Shown in pieces: positions 41,974 to 50,754 of a DNA stretch of 64,000 nucleotides (position 1 is its first letter; each line of letters opens with the position of its first letter). The DNA comes from Natrinema versiforme JCM 10478 (GTDB taxonomy: Archaea > Halobacteriota > Halobacteria > Halobacteriales > Natrialbaceae). The stretch lies in assembly GCF_000337195.1 (NCBI RefSeq), contig NZ_AOID01000053.1, positions 49,554-113,553 of the forward strand. The letters run 5' to 3'. The notes beneath the pieces are model-generated. The model was not told where the DNA came from. It searched no databases and worked only from the letters and a program-made list of their open reading frames with translations. The translations under genes were made by a program, and so were the position numbers.

Positions 41974-42584
41974 GTTTCCGCGCCGTCCTCGCGGCTGATG
42001 AAGCCGATCGTGGCCGGATTGAAGTAGTACGTCGACTCGCAGGACTCACAGGCCGCCGTCAGGAGTTTGCCGTGACTGTGGAGTTTCCAGAGTTTCGTCT
42101 GTCCCTGCTCGAGTTCGAGCGTGACCGGGTGCCCGCAGTCGGGGACCGTACACGGGAACCGAATATACCAGTTCGGGACCGACAGCGCCCCCAACGGGGC
42201 GAGGGCTCCCCGCAGCCGACAGAGCAGATTGAAGATCGTCACCGTGAGGTCGCCGCGATCGATCGTCACGCCCTCGACGTCATCGATGTAGCCGTGGGGA
42301 CCGGTTCCCTCGTCGTGGAGCGGCAAGACCGGAATGCCTTTCGCCACCGCATAGCCGATCTCCTGTTCGATCCACCGGTTGCCGGCCGCGTCGTCGGTCA
42401 CCACCGCGACGACGAGATCGCTGTTGGCGAGTCGCCCCTCGAGTCGTTTTCGCGACCGGCCGGACTCGATCTCCTCGAGTGCGATATGCACCCCGAAAGG
42501 GAAGTTCTTGACAGTCGAGAACAGGTCCTGAACGAGGGCGAGGTCGCCGGGCGCGTGAGAAACGTACACCTGTTCTCCGGTCAT
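41946..42584 (-). CDS. TIR-domain protein with C-terminal zinc ribbon
   Basis: 212 residues. About 1-115 is a TIR fold: MTGEQVYVSHAPGDLALVQD (strand A and box 1), ALEEIESGRS, ANSDLVVAVVTDDAAGN, then RWIEQEIGYAVAKGIPVLPL. Trp71 and Glu75 are placed like the W-x3-E containing the catalytic Glu of NAD-cleaving TIRs such as SARM1. The C-terminal domain (about 140-195) has Cys-x4-Cys in CTVPDCGHP and CESCES, a zinc-ribbon candidate. It may degrade NAD or make a signal, or be a scaffold. No Thoeris, CBASS or NLR partner is nearby. Confidence 0.82.
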   Translation of the reverse strand: MTGEQVYVSHAPGDLALVQDLFSTVKNFPFGVHIALEEIESGRSRKRLEGRLANSDLVVAVVTDDAAGNRWIEQEIGYAVAKGIPVLPLHDEGTGPHGYIDDVEGVTIDRGDLTVTIFNLLCRLRGALAPLGALSVPNWYIRFPCTVPDCGHPVTLELEQGQTKLWKLHSHGKLLTAACESCESTYYFNPATIGFISREDGAETQSSARSRS

Positions 42585-42652
42585 GGGATCGTCTACGATA
42601 CACAGGCGTATGCGCCACCATTAATCTATCTCTCCGAGAGGGTGTAACGGCC

Positions 42653-43084
42653 TTATCGTTCGTCTCGGTAATTTTTAACGGTATCCAGTACGCGTTGGGA
42701 AAACTCGAGTTGGGAGAGATCCTTGCCGAGTCGGTCGAACCACTCGCGTTCGACGTACCACCAGCCGCGGACATCGCCGTCGGTCGTCAGCGACGTGACC
42801 TCGAGTCGTCCAGGCGTCCACTCCCGTTCGTCGCCGATCGTTAGGAGCGTCCGCAGGACGGCCCCGACCTCGTCGCTCGTGACCGCGGGCACCTCGGAGA
42901 CGGCCTCGTACTCGAGTTCGATTCCGGCCCCGTCCTCGCCCGGCGGCTCGGTGTCGTCCAGCCACGCGAACGAGGTCAGGTAGAGCCCGTGGCTCATCAA
43001 CCGGTTCTCGAGCGTGACAGCGACGGATCGCTCCCCCGTCGCGGTCGCGGCCGCCTCCCCGTTTTCGTTTTCGTTGTCAGACAT
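42653..43084 (-). CDS. Conserved haloarchaeal protein of unknown function
   Basis: 143 residues from ATG 43084 (MSDNENENGEAAATATGERS). After an acidic, disordered start the protein has one compact domain (about 25-140: VTLENRLMSHGLYLTSFAWL, EVGAVLRTLLTI, WYVEREWFDRLGKDLSQLEF). No catalytic motif or known domain recognised. The longer frame to 43489 lies antisense to tpiA and was trimmed. It lies between the TIR gene and tpiA, all on the minus strand, with gaps of 68 and 94 bp. Confidence 0.7.
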   Translation of the reverse strand: MSDNENENGEAAATATGERSVAVTLENRLMSHGLYLTSFAWLDDTEPPGEDGAGIELEYEAVSEVPAVTSDEVGAVLRTLLTIGDEREWTPGRLEVTSLTTDGDVRGWWYVEREWFDRLGKDLSQLEFSQRVLDTVKNYRDER

Positions 43085-43178
43085 GGCCACACCTTCGGCG
43101 GGGACGGAGAAAAGTCGGTCGGCGGTCAGCCGCGGTCGCCGCCGTGTGCTGTGGCCGACCGCGGACCGTCGCGGTGAT

Positions 43179-43823
43179 TCAGAGCGGTTCGACGAGGTCC
43201 GCGAGGGCCGCGCTGGGATCGTCGGCCTTCGCGACGCCGCTGGCGAGCAAGACGCCTTCGGCACCGAGGTCTCCCGCGGCGACGACATCGTCGCCCGTGC
43301 TGATGCCTGCGCCACAGAGGACCGAGACCTCGGAATCGACGTTCGCCGCGGCCTCGACGGCGTCTTCGACGATGTCGGGGTCGGCCTGACTGACCGGCGT
43401 TCCGGTACCGATGAGTTCCGGCGGCTCGACGGCGACGGCATCCGGGCCCAGCGCCGCGGCCGCGCCGATCTGGGCCGGGTTGTTCGCACAGACGACCGTC
43501 TCGAGGTCCGCGCGCTCGGCCGCTCGGACCGCGCCGTCGATGTCGGCCAGCTTCAGCCGTCGCTCGGAGTGGTTGATCAGCGTGCCGACCGCGCCCGCAT
43601 CGGCGACGGTCTCGGCGAGCGCGTGGCCGGTGTTGCTCCCGTGGTCGATCGCATCGACGTGCTGGGCCCACGTCTCCGCGCCCGTCTCGGCGACCTGCTC
43701 GAGATGGGCCGCCTGCGGCGCGACGGCAAGTCGGGCGTCAGTACGTTCGTTGACGTCACGGACGGCTTCCGCGACTTCGATCGGGTCACACGGATACGTC
43801 TTCAGATTAACCAGGACGAACAT
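43179..43823 (-). CDS. tpiA: Triose-phosphate isomerase (archaeal type)
   Basis: 214 residues, the short archaeal form. It interconverts dihydroxyacetone phosphate and glyceraldehyde-3-phosphate. [14 protein letters not shown] holds the catalytic Lys; the catalytic His lies in [12 protein letters not shown], and the catalytic Glu in [13 protein letters not shown]; the phosphate loop is [11 protein letters not shown]. All catalytic residues are present. Start ATG 43823 begins directly with the first beta strand. Confidence 0.97.
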   Translation of the reverse strand: MFVLVNLKTYPCDPIEVAEAVRDVNERTDARLAVAPQAAHLEQVAETGAETWAQHVDAIDHGSNTGHALAETVADAGAVGTLINHSERRLKLADIDGAVRAAERADLETVVCANNPAQIGAAAALGPDAVAVEPPELIGTGTPVSQADPDIVEDAVEAAANVDSEVSVLCGAGISTGDDVVAAGDLGAEGVLLASGVAKADDPSAALADLVEPL

Positions 43824-43893
43824 ATCGGCAACCGCACCCGCACGGAAGAAATAGCTTGCGAGTCACCGACGCGATCGCGGCGACGACGGTCGG

Positions 43894-44439
43894 TCAGTCC
43901 TTTCGCTTGACGACATCGCCCAGCGTGTAACTCCCCGTCGAGGAGCCGCCGGACCACTCCGTGTCGTCCGCGGAGCCGCCCTGTGCGCTCAGCGAAATCT
44001 CGAGGAAGTCCTCGAGTTCGGACTGAACCTTGTCGCTTGGCAGCGTATCGCCGCGTTCGATCTTGCGGATCAGGCTCGCCTTCTCGTTGAGTTCGTTCGC
44101 GAGATCGGACTGGCTCAGTCCCTTGTTCTCGCGGGCGTTGCGCACGCGGTCGTCGTAATCGGTCGCGAGCTCGTCCATGTCGTCGAACATGTCCGAGCGG
44201 CGCTGGCTCGAGCCGCCCGAACTCGAGGAACTCGCGCTCGAGCCGGACGACTGGCCGCCCCCGCTCGAGGAGGACGAACTCGACCCGGTCGAGTACTTCG
44301 TCGACGAGCTCGAACTCGAGGTGTCTTTGACTTCAGTGCCGAAGTCCGTGCAGTCCGAACACACATCTAGCTTCGCGCCCTCGACTTTGATGGTTTTCGG
44401 GGACGACGTCTCGGCCCCACACATCTCGCACTGAACCAT
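43894..44439 (-). CDS. Multiprotein bridging factor aMBF1
   Basis: 181 residues. N-terminal zinc ribbon (MVQCEMCGAETSSPKTIKVE, CSDC), a Ser/Gly linker of about 40 residues, then a cro-type HTH (about 95-150: DYDDRVRNARENKGLSQSDL, ANELNEKASLIRKIERGDTL). This is the archaeal homologue of eukaryotic MBF1, which bridges TBP and activators or acts in translation. The poly-Ser linker is longer than in most archaeal versions. Start ATG 44439. Confidence 0.95.
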   Translation of the reverse strand: MVQCEMCGAETSSPKTIKVEGAKLDVCSDCTDFGTEVKDTSSSSSSTKYSTGSSSSSSSGGGQSSGSSASSSSSGGSSQRRSDMFDDMDELATDYDDRVRNARENKGLSQSDLANELNEKASLIRKIERGDTLPSDKVQSELEDFLEISLSAQGGSADDTEWSGGSSTGSYTLGDVVKRKD

Positions 44440-44526
44440 GACAGACCCTATATCCCGGTAAGGGATAAAGCATGCGGCGCGGTTGCAGTCGGGCAGAACG
44501 TCCGGAGCGCGGGGTCAAAACAGGGA

Positions 44527-45141
44527 TTACTCGAGGGCGGCCCACGAGTAATAGAACCGCTGGAGCGCGGTCAGGTGGCCGACGACCGCGAGGAAGACGA
44601 GCAGCCAGCCGACGAGAGAGAATCCGGCCAGCGTCGTCCCCGCCAGCGGGTACGCGAGGAAGCCGGCGACGCCGATGATCGCCAGCCGGTCCGCACGACC
44701 GACGAGGCCGCCGTAGACCCGGTCGAGCCCGACGGCTTGGGCCTGCGTGCCCAGATACGAGGTCATCACGACGCCGGTCACGGCGGCGAAGCCGAGCAGG
44801 TAGTTCTCGAGTCCCGCCGCTAACCCGGCGATGACGACGATGTCCGCGTACCGATCGAGGACGTGATCGAGCAGGTCGCCGCCGGACGAGGCGACCTCCT
44901 GTTCGCGCGCGAGCGCGCCGTCGACGATGTCCAGCCAGCCGTTCAGGAACACGAGCGCGGCCGCCACGGCGTACCAGACCGGGTCCTCGAGCCCGCCCAG
45001 CGCGAACGCGACCGCCGCCAGAATCGCCATTCCGAACGCGACCACGCTCACGCCGTTGGGCGTCATCCCGACGCGATCGAAGCCCTTGACGAAGGGATCG
45101 AGGAACCGCGAGACGTACGGCCGGAACTTATCCAGCGTCAT
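44527..45141 (-). CDS. CDP-alcohol phosphatidyltransferase-family protein
   Basis: 204 residues with about six membrane helices. The catalytic motif D-x2-DG-x2-AR-x8-G-x3-D-x3-D is seen as DIVDGALAREQEVASSGGDL followed by LDHVLD. In archaea such enzymes join CDP-archaeol to inositol phosphate, serine or glycerol phosphate; the archaetidylinositol phosphate synthase subgroup is likely because of the AK6-hisC context often seen in haloarchaea, but the acceptor is not proved. ATG 45141 overlaps the AK6 stop. Confidence 0.9.
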   Translation of the reverse strand: MTLDKFRPYVSRFLDPFVKGFDRVGMTPNGVSVVAFGMAILAAVAFALGGLEDPVWYAVAAALVFLNGWLDIVDGALAREQEVASSGGDLLDHVLDRYADIVVIAGLAAGLENYLLGFAAVTGVVMTSYLGTQAQAVGLDRVYGGLVGRADRLAIIGVAGFLAYPLAGTTLAGFSLVGWLLVFLAVVGHLTALQRFYYSWAALE

Positions 45142-45689
45142 GTGAGATACCCCACGAAGTCGACCTCGCCGGCGCTCGGCTCGCGCTCGCCCGCCGCGAC
45201 CGCTTCGAGTGCGTCCGCGACGGCGGCCGGATCGCGCTCGGTCGTGTCGATCTCGTAGACCGACTCGAGGCCGTGTTCCTCGACGGCCTCCGAGAGGATC
45301 ACGTCGAGCGCTTCGCTCTCGGCGTTTTCTCGCGCTTTCGCTTCGGTTTCGCCGCGCTCGAGCAGCCGCTCCTCGAGCGTCGCGGGCTCACACCGCAACA
45401 CGGCGACCCGATCGACCTCGATGTGATGGGAGAGGTGCGATTCGATCACGACGTCGTCGCGGCCCGCAACGCGCTCACCTAACGCGTCGAGGTCGGCGAT
45501 TTTGCTCTCCCGGTCGGCATCGACCTCGGTGTAGAGTTCTTCCTCCTCGAGGAGTCGATTGAGGTGGATCACCTCGAGGTCGGGGGTCGGCTCGTCTCCG
45601 TCGCCGGTGGCGTCGGCCAGTTGGGACTCGAGCAGGTCCGTCGCGGTCGTCTTTCCGGTGCCGGGCGTGCCGGTGACCGCGAGTCTCAT
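45138..45689 (-). CDS. Adenylate kinase AK6/Fap7-type
   Basis: 183 residues from ATG 45689. P-loop MRLAVTGTPGTGKTTATDLL starts at residue 1; EVIHLNRLLEEEELYTEVDA and VIESHLSHHIEVDRVAVLRC are typical of AK6/Fap7. The family balances adenine nucleotides and helps small-subunit assembly. It is coupled to hisC (4-bp overlap) and to the CDP-alcohol transferase (4-bp overlap). The extended frame to 46106 is antisense-frame noise of hisC. Confidence 0.9.
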   Translation of the reverse strand: MRLAVTGTPGTGKTTATDLLESQLADATGDGDEPTPDLEVIHLNRLLEEEELYTEVDADRESKIADLDALGERVAGRDDVVIESHLSHHIEVDRVAVLRCEPATLEERLLERGETEAKARENAESEALDVILSEAVEEHGLESVYEIDTTERDPAAVADALEAVAAGEREPSAGEVDFVGYLT

Positions 45690-46840
45690 GAGTCGACGAC
45701 CTCCGCGTCCGGATCGTCGGCCTCGTCCGACGGCCCCGTCTCGAGGTCGAGGGCCGCGAGCACGTCGTTGACCGTCTCGACGGCGCGCTCGGTCTCGTCC
45801 TCGGTGCCGCAGGTGATGCGGATACAGCCGGGAAGGCCGAAACTCGAGCAGTCGCGGACGATGACGCCCCGCTGTTGCATCTCCTCGGCGACGGCTGAGG
45901 CATCGCCGACATCGACGAGGGCGAAGTTGCCCTCGCTCTCCCAGACGTGGGCGTCGATGTGTTCGCGCATGTACGCGCGCGAGTCGCGGGCGGTCTCGAC
46001 GGTGCGCTCGACGTGTTCGTCGTCGTCGACGGCGGCGATGCCGGCCCGGCAGGCGAGTTCGCTCGCCGCGAAGGGCGTGTTCACGCGGGCGTAGGCGTCG
46101 GCCCACTCCCCGGGGACGACCGCGTAGCCGAGTCGGACCCCGGCCAGCCCGTAGGCTTTCGAGAACGTTCGTAGGACCGCGACATCGTCGCGGGCCTCGA
46201 AGCCGTCCCGGCCCTCGAGCAGGGCAACGGCGCTGTCCCGGTCCGCGAACTCGCCGTAGGCCTCGTCGACGACGACCAGCGTCTCGTCGTCGGTCGCGTC
46301 GGCGAGTTTCGCGACTTCCTCGAGCGGAATCGTCGAGCCGGTCGGGTTGTGCGGGCTGGTGAGAAAGATCGCCCGATCGCCGTCGTAGTGCTCGAGGACC
46401 GTCTCGGCGTCCTGTGTGAAGTCGTCGGCCTTCGAGAGGTCGTACTCCCGAACGTCGCCGTGGTGGTACCGGGAACTCATCCCGTAGTAGGCGAAGCCGG
46501 GCGCGGGAACGAGGATGCTGTCGCCGGGCTCGAGGACCGCCCGGTGGAGGTAGTCGATCGCCCCGTCGCCGCCGTTTGCCAGCCAGACTTGCTCGTCGGC
46601 GACGTTCCAGCGGTCGGCGACGGCGCTCGTGAGGTCGGCGTGGGCGGCTTTGGGGTAGGAACTCACGCTCGAGGCCGTCTCGCGGATGGCCACGGCGGCG
46701 GCCGGCGAGGGGCCGTGCGGGTTCTCGTTCGAGGCGAGTTTGACGAATTCGGAGGGATCCCGGTCGAGTTCGCGGGCGACCTCCTCGATGCCTCGACCCG
46801 CCTCGTATGCGACGTGATCGGACAGGTCGCGCGGTTGCAT
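45686..46840 (-). CDS. hisC: Histidinol-phosphate aminotransferase
   Basis: 384 residues, PLP fold type I. SNENPHGPSPAAAVAIRE and ANGGDGAIDYLHRAVLEPGD match HisC; the PLP lysine lies in RTFSKAYGLAGVRLGYAV and the phosphate/carboxylate arginine in CIRITCGTEDE. Histidine biosynthesis, seventh step. Archaeal HisC may also accept aromatic amino acids. First gene of a three-gene overlapping set with the AK6 and CDP-alcohol transferase genes. Confidence 0.95.
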   Translation of the reverse strand: MQPRDLSDHVAYEAGRGIEEVARELDRDPSEFVKLASNENPHGPSPAAAVAIRETASSVSSYPKAAHADLTSAVADRWNVADEQVWLANGGDGAIDYLHRAVLEPGDSILVPAPGFAYYGMSSRYHHGDVREYDLSKADDFTQDAETVLEHYDGDRAIFLTSPHNPTGSTIPLEEVAKLADATDDETLVVVDEAYGEFADRDSAVALLEGRDGFEARDDVAVLRTFSKAYGLAGVRLGYAVVPGEWADAYARVNTPFAASELACRAGIAAVDDDEHVERTVETARDSRAYMREHIDAHVWESEGNFALVDVGDASAVAEEMQQRGVIVRDCSSFGLPGCIRITCGTEDETERAVETVNDVLAALDLETGPSDEADDPDAEVVDS

Positions 46841-47011
46841 ACGGGAATCCTGTTTCCCGTGGCTCTTAAGGGTGCTTACATATGGTCAGTCGCGCCGCGC
46901 GGCCCGTCACGGCCCGCCGCGGCCACGCTATGGACGGCCAGTAACAGCCGGAGCGGGACGCAGGTCGATTCCGCGGTCGCTCGTGTAACCCCCTCTCCCC
47001 TCGAGCGCTGA

Positions 47012-47791
47012 TCAGCGATCCTTGCTCCCCCAGCCGAACGCCGTCCAGCCGCCGTCGGCGGTGAGCACTTCGCCCGTGACGAAGTTGTCCCCCGACGCGA
47101 GAAACTCGACGCAGTTCGCGATCTCCTCCGGCGTCCCGAACCGATCGAGCGGCGTCCGATCCCGGATATCCGCCTCGTCGAAGTCCGTCTCGTCTTGGGC
47201 TTGTTCGACCATCTCCGTCATGATGTACCCCGGCGCGAGCGCGTTCACGTGGATGTCGTGTTCCGCCCACTCGACTGCGAGACACCGGGTGAGGTTGTTG
47301 ACCCCTCCCTTTGAGGTGTTGTACGGCGTGCGATCCTGCTGCCCCATGCTCCCCATCATGCTCGAGATGTTGACGATCTCGCCGCCGTCTCCCTGTTCGA
47401 TCATTCGGGACCCAGCCGCCTGCGCACAGAAGAAAGAGCCGGTCAGGTTCACGTCGATGACCTGCTGCCAGTCCTCGGCTGCCATCTCCTCCGCGGGACC
47501 GCGGATGTTGATCCCCGCGTTGTTTACCAGCACGTCGACCCGACCGAACCGCTCGACGGTCGCATCGATCAAGCGTTCGACCGACGACTTCTCGCTCACG
47601 TCGACTTCGACGGGGTGAGCAGTGCCGTCCGCGTCGTCGAATTCGTCGACGACCTGTTCACAGTCCTCGAGCGATCGCGAACAGATGACGACGTTGTCGC
47701 CGAGTGCCACGAATCGCTCCGCGATACGTTTTCCGAGCCCTCTCGTCGAGCCCGTGACGATTACCGTTCGCGTCTCATCAGTACTAGCCAT
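47012..47791 (-). CDS. SDR-family oxidoreductase
   Basis: 259 residues. NAD(P)-binding TGSTRGLGKRIAERF, NNAG motif in VLVNNAGINIRGP, catalytic Ser-Tyr-Lys in ISSMMGSMGQ and PYNTSKGGVN. It resembles FabG and glucose-1-dehydrogenase-type enzymes, which is too broad a group to name a substrate. It stands alone, transcribed from its own promoter. The C-terminus TADGGWTAFGWGSKDR is typical of the class. Confidence 0.93.
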   Translation of the reverse strand: MASTDETRTVIVTGSTRGLGKRIAERFVALGDNVVICSRSLEDCEQVVDEFDDADGTAHPVEVDVSEKSSVERLIDATVERFGRVDVLVNNAGINIRGPAEEMAAEDWQQVIDVNLTGSFFCAQAAGSRMIEQGDGGEIVNISSMMGSMGQQDRTPYNTSKGGVNNLTRCLAVEWAEHDIHVNALAPGYIMTEMVEQAQDETDFDEADIRDRTPLDRFGTPEEIANCVEFLASGDNFVTGEVLTADGGWTAFGWGSKDR

Positions 47792-47922
47792 AGCGTACTC
47801 GACGCCTGTCCAAACGCGCTTAATTATGTTGATGCTGAACCGACGAAGGCCGTTTTCGTTCGGTGACCGCTCGCCGGTCAGTCACCGCTCACCGCCGACC
47901 GCTCGAGCGGCCATCGCCGTCA

Positions 47923-49674
47923 TCACTGGCCCTGCAGGCGCTCGAGGCGCTCGATCGAGTCCGCGTTGGCCGGCTCTTTGTCCGGTCGCACGGCCTGAAA
48001 CCGCGGGAACCGAAGCGCGTAGCCCGACGAGTAGGTCGGCGAGGACTGGATCTCCTCGTAGCCGACCTCGAAGACGACCGCGGGCTCGAGGTCGACTTCC
48101 TGTCCCTCCTCGGCTTCGATGTGTGGCTCGAGCAGGTCGGTCAGTTCCTCGAGTTTCTCGTCGGTGATCCCGGTCGCGACCTTGCCGACCGTCTCCAAGT
48201 CCTCTCCCGCGCGCACGGAGAGTTCGAACGTCCCGAGGAAGGTCGCGCGTCGCCCTTCGCCCCACTCCGCACCGGTCACGACGCAGTCGAGCGTCTCCAC
48301 GTCCGGTTTGCGCTTGCGCCAGTGTTTGCCCCGCCGGCCCGGCGAGTACGTCGACTCGGGGTTCTTGAGCATGATCCCCTCGTGGCCGGCCTCGAGCGCG
48401 TCGGCGTCGATCGACTCGATTTCGTCCGGATCGTCGGTGCGCCAGAGCAGGGAGAGGCCCTCGATGTCTTCGTCGTCGATGGCGGCCGCGTCGGAACCGG
48501 TCTCATCGACAGCATCAACCAGCACCGACCGGAGCCGGTCGTGGCGCGTCGTCAACGGTTCTTCGAGCAGGTCCTCCCCGCCGGCGTGCAGACAGTCGAA
48601 AAAGACTGGCCGCACCGAGACGTCCTCGCGGGCCTTCGCGACGTCGTGCTTGCGCCGGAATCGCTTGAGCACCTCCTGAAACGGGAGCGGCGAGCCGTCC
48701 TCGTCGATCGCGACGACCTCACCGTCGAGGATCACCGGGGATTCGAGGCGCTCGTCGGCGAACTCGACCACTTCGGGGAGCGCATCGGTGACGTCCTCCA
48801 TGTTCCGCGAGAAGACGCGGGTCTCGCCGTCGCCGGGATCGTAGTGCAACTGGACGCGAGCCCCGTCGTACTTCCACTCGACGCCGGCGGTCTCCCACTC
48901 CTCGAGCGCGTCGGTCACCGTCCCCGCCTGCGCGAGCATCGCTTGGACGGGGCGGCCGACATCGAGTTCCATCGCGTCCAGTCCGTCGACTCCCTCGTCG
49001 CGGGCGATCCGGGCGACCCGTCCGTAGTCGTTCGAGACCTGGAGCGCACGCTCGACTCGCTCCTTGGGCACGTCGAAAGCCGCCGCGATGGCGTCCCGAA
49101 CGGTCCCCTCGCCGACGCCGATTCGCATCTCCGAGAGGACGAGTCGAGCGAGATAGCGCGCCTCCTCGCTCGAGCAGCGATTGAACAGACCGAAGAGCAG
49201 GTCGACCTTGCGGTCGTGGCTGCCCGACCCTTCGGCGGCGGCGAGGTCCGCGAGCGTCTCCGCGACCTCGCGGACGGTGAGGTCGCCGCCGGTCCCGTTT
49301 CCGCCAGTACCGCCGCCAGCACCGCTGTCGTCGGTCCCCCCGCCAGTGAACGCACCGAGGCCCTGCTGGCCACCGAAGTCGTACCTCGCGGCCACGTCAC
49401 CGATCTCCCCGACCTCGGCGAGGCGCTCTTCGACGTCGTTGCTGCTCACGTTCGTCCCCGCGGCGCGGGCGATCGCCTCGTAACACGCGCTCGGCCCGAT
49501 ATCGAGCGTCGTCGAGTCCCACGCCGGAAACACTCGACCCTGCGCGAACCGTGCGACGATCTCGATCTCGTCGCCGGCATCGGCGAGCAGCTCTCGAACG
49601 TGAGCCACGATCTCGAGGTCGGCGGGTTCGGCATCGATCGTCCCGGCGCGGTCGGCGAACGTGGCGAATTTCAT
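47923..49674 (-). CDS. ligA: ATP-dependent DNA ligase
   Basis: 583 residues from ATG 49674 (MKFATFADRAGTIDAEPADL). N-terminal DNA-binding domain (about 1-220), catalytic Lys near 268 in EWKYDGARVQLH, motifs through VILDGEVVAID and EGIMLKNPES and an OB-fold with motif V near HWRKRKPDVET. This is the main archaeal replicative ligase, joining Okazaki fragments with ATP. A Gly-rich insert (GGGTDDSGAGGGTGGNGTGG) at about 115-137 is unusual. The upstream 50 residues of the open frame are not ligase-like. Confidence 0.95.
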   Translation of the reverse strand: MKFATFADRAGTIDAEPADLEIVAHVRELLADAGDEIEIVARFAQGRVFPAWDSTTLDIGPSACYEAIARAAGTNVSSNDVEERLAEVGEIGDVAARYDFGGQQGLGAFTGGGTDDSGAGGGTGGNGTGGDLTVREVAETLADLAAAEGSGSHDRKVDLLFGLFNRCSSEEARYLARLVLSEMRIGVGEGTVRDAIAAAFDVPKERVERALQVSNDYGRVARIARDEGVDGLDAMELDVGRPVQAMLAQAGTVTDALEEWETAGVEWKYDGARVQLHYDPGDGETRVFSRNMEDVTDALPEVVEFADERLESPVILDGEVVAIDEDGSPLPFQEVLKRFRRKHDVAKAREDVSVRPVFFDCLHAGGEDLLEEPLTTRHDRLRSVLVDAVDETGSDAAAIDDEDIEGLSLLWRTDDPDEIESIDADALEAGHEGIMLKNPESTYSPGRRGKHWRKRKPDVETLDCVVTGAEWGEGRRATFLGTFELSVRAGEDLETVGKVATGITDEKLEELTDLLEPHIEAEEGQEVDLEPAVVFEVGYEEIQSSPTYSSGYALRFPRFQAVRPDKEPANADSIERLERLQGQ

Positions 49675-49822
49675 CGGCAGTGTGTATCGCCGCGGGGAGT
49701 AAAACGGTTCTGAGACCGATCGGTGATGGATGCGCCGACGAACGTGGCGAGAGCCGATGGTATCGGTCGTCCAATGCTGTTTGGGAAAAGACCTATCCGA
49801 AAAAGATAACGAGTGCCACACC

Positions 49823-50293
49823 ATGGAGCAGTTAGACGAAACCGATCAGGAAATCCTCTCTCTGTTACAGACGAACGTATACGAGATCACAAACGAGGAG
49901 ATCGGGCAGCAGGTCGGTGTTTCGTCGACGACGGTAAGCGACCGGATCTCCAAACTCGAGGAGCGCGGCGTTATCGAGAGCTATGAGACGGTCCTCGACT
50001 ACGAGGCGGCGGGGATTCATCATCACTTCCTCCTCTTTTGTACGGTCCCACTCGCGGACCGGGAACAGATGGCGGCGGAAACGCTCGAGAAACACGGCGT
50101 CATCACCGTTCGAGAGATCCTGGCCGGTAAGGAGAACCTCCACGTCGAAATTATCGGCGAGTCGACGAGCGAAATCGCAGCGATCATCGAGTCCCTCGAG
50201 AGTAGCGGCATCGACGTGAACCGATCGGAGGTGCTCAAACAGGAGTACAGCCGCCCATTCAACGGATTCGGGCCGGAACGGAGTACACCGTGA
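49823..50293 (+). CDS. Lrp/AsnC-family transcriptional regulator
   Basis: 156 residues from ATG 49823 (MEQLDETDQEILSLLQTNVY). N-terminal AsnC-type HTH (about 5-55: ITNEEIGQQVGVSSTTVSDR), followed by a C-terminal alpha/beta ligand-sensing region (about 70-150). Archaeal Lrp-type regulators respond to amino acids or redox. The upstream ATG at 49730 adds 31 residues without conservation. Divergent from the DNA ligase gene; its target is unknown. Confidence 0.9.
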   Translation: MEQLDETDQEILSLLQTNVYEITNEEIGQQVGVSSTTVSDRISKLEERGVIESYETVLDYEAAGIHHHFLLFCTVPLADREQMAAETLEKHGVITVREILAGKENLHVEIIGESTSEIAAIIESLESSGIDVNRSEVLKQEYSRPFNGFGPERSTP

Positions 50294-50372
50294 GCACCGC
50301 CCCGTCGAGTTACCCGTCAGGAAGCCGGAAAATAAGTTTTTGACCTGGGTTGTGGAACCGTACTATTACCAG

Positions 50373-50380
50373 ACTATTTG
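50373..50380 (+). promoter_or_regulatory. TATA-like box of the HalOD1 gene
   Basis: ACTATTTG centred about 28 nt upstream of ATG 50405; supports that start. Confidence 0.5.
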
Positions 50381-50404
50381 GGCCGTGAATAAATACCCCT
50401 TCGT

Positions 50405-50638
50405 ATGGAACGCCTGACCAATTCACCCCCGAGTATGACTGTCCTCCGGAAAGTCAGCGCGGAGAAAGGCGTCGACAGCACCGACCTCGCGCCGCTGTAT
50501 CACTCGGTCGAACCGGACGCGCTCGACTCGCTCTTCGAACACGGATTCGACGGCGAACTCACGTTCAGGTACGAAGGGTACCACGTCACCGTCTCCGGCA
50601 CCGGCGACGTCGACGTGACGAGCGAGAAACGACGCTAG
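50405..50638 (+). CDS. HalOD1 output-domain protein
   Basis: 77 residues. The core DLAPLYHSVEPDALDSLFEH, then GELTFRYEGYHVTVSGTGDV, corresponds to HalOD1. The N-terminal helix is short compared with the proteins at 386 and 60217. Start supported by the TATA box at 50373. Role in signalling is likely but unproved. Confidence 0.8.
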   Translation: MERLTNSPPSMTVLRKVSAEKGVDSTDLAPLYHSVEPDALDSLFEHGFDGELTFRYEGYHVTVSGTGDVDVTSEKRR

Positions 50639-50754
50639 CGGGTTTGGTCCGAGTCGAGCGCCACCGCATCAGCGTCAATTTCGCTCGATCGCGACGGCGT
50701 TCGCTCGAGTCCGAGGGACGTGCTTTCAAGACAATCGCGCGCACACTCGGAGGT

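Noticed and set aside
47863..49713. 616-residue plus-strand frame opposite the ligase
   Set aside because: Antisense shadow of ligA, which has all catalytic motifs on the other strand.
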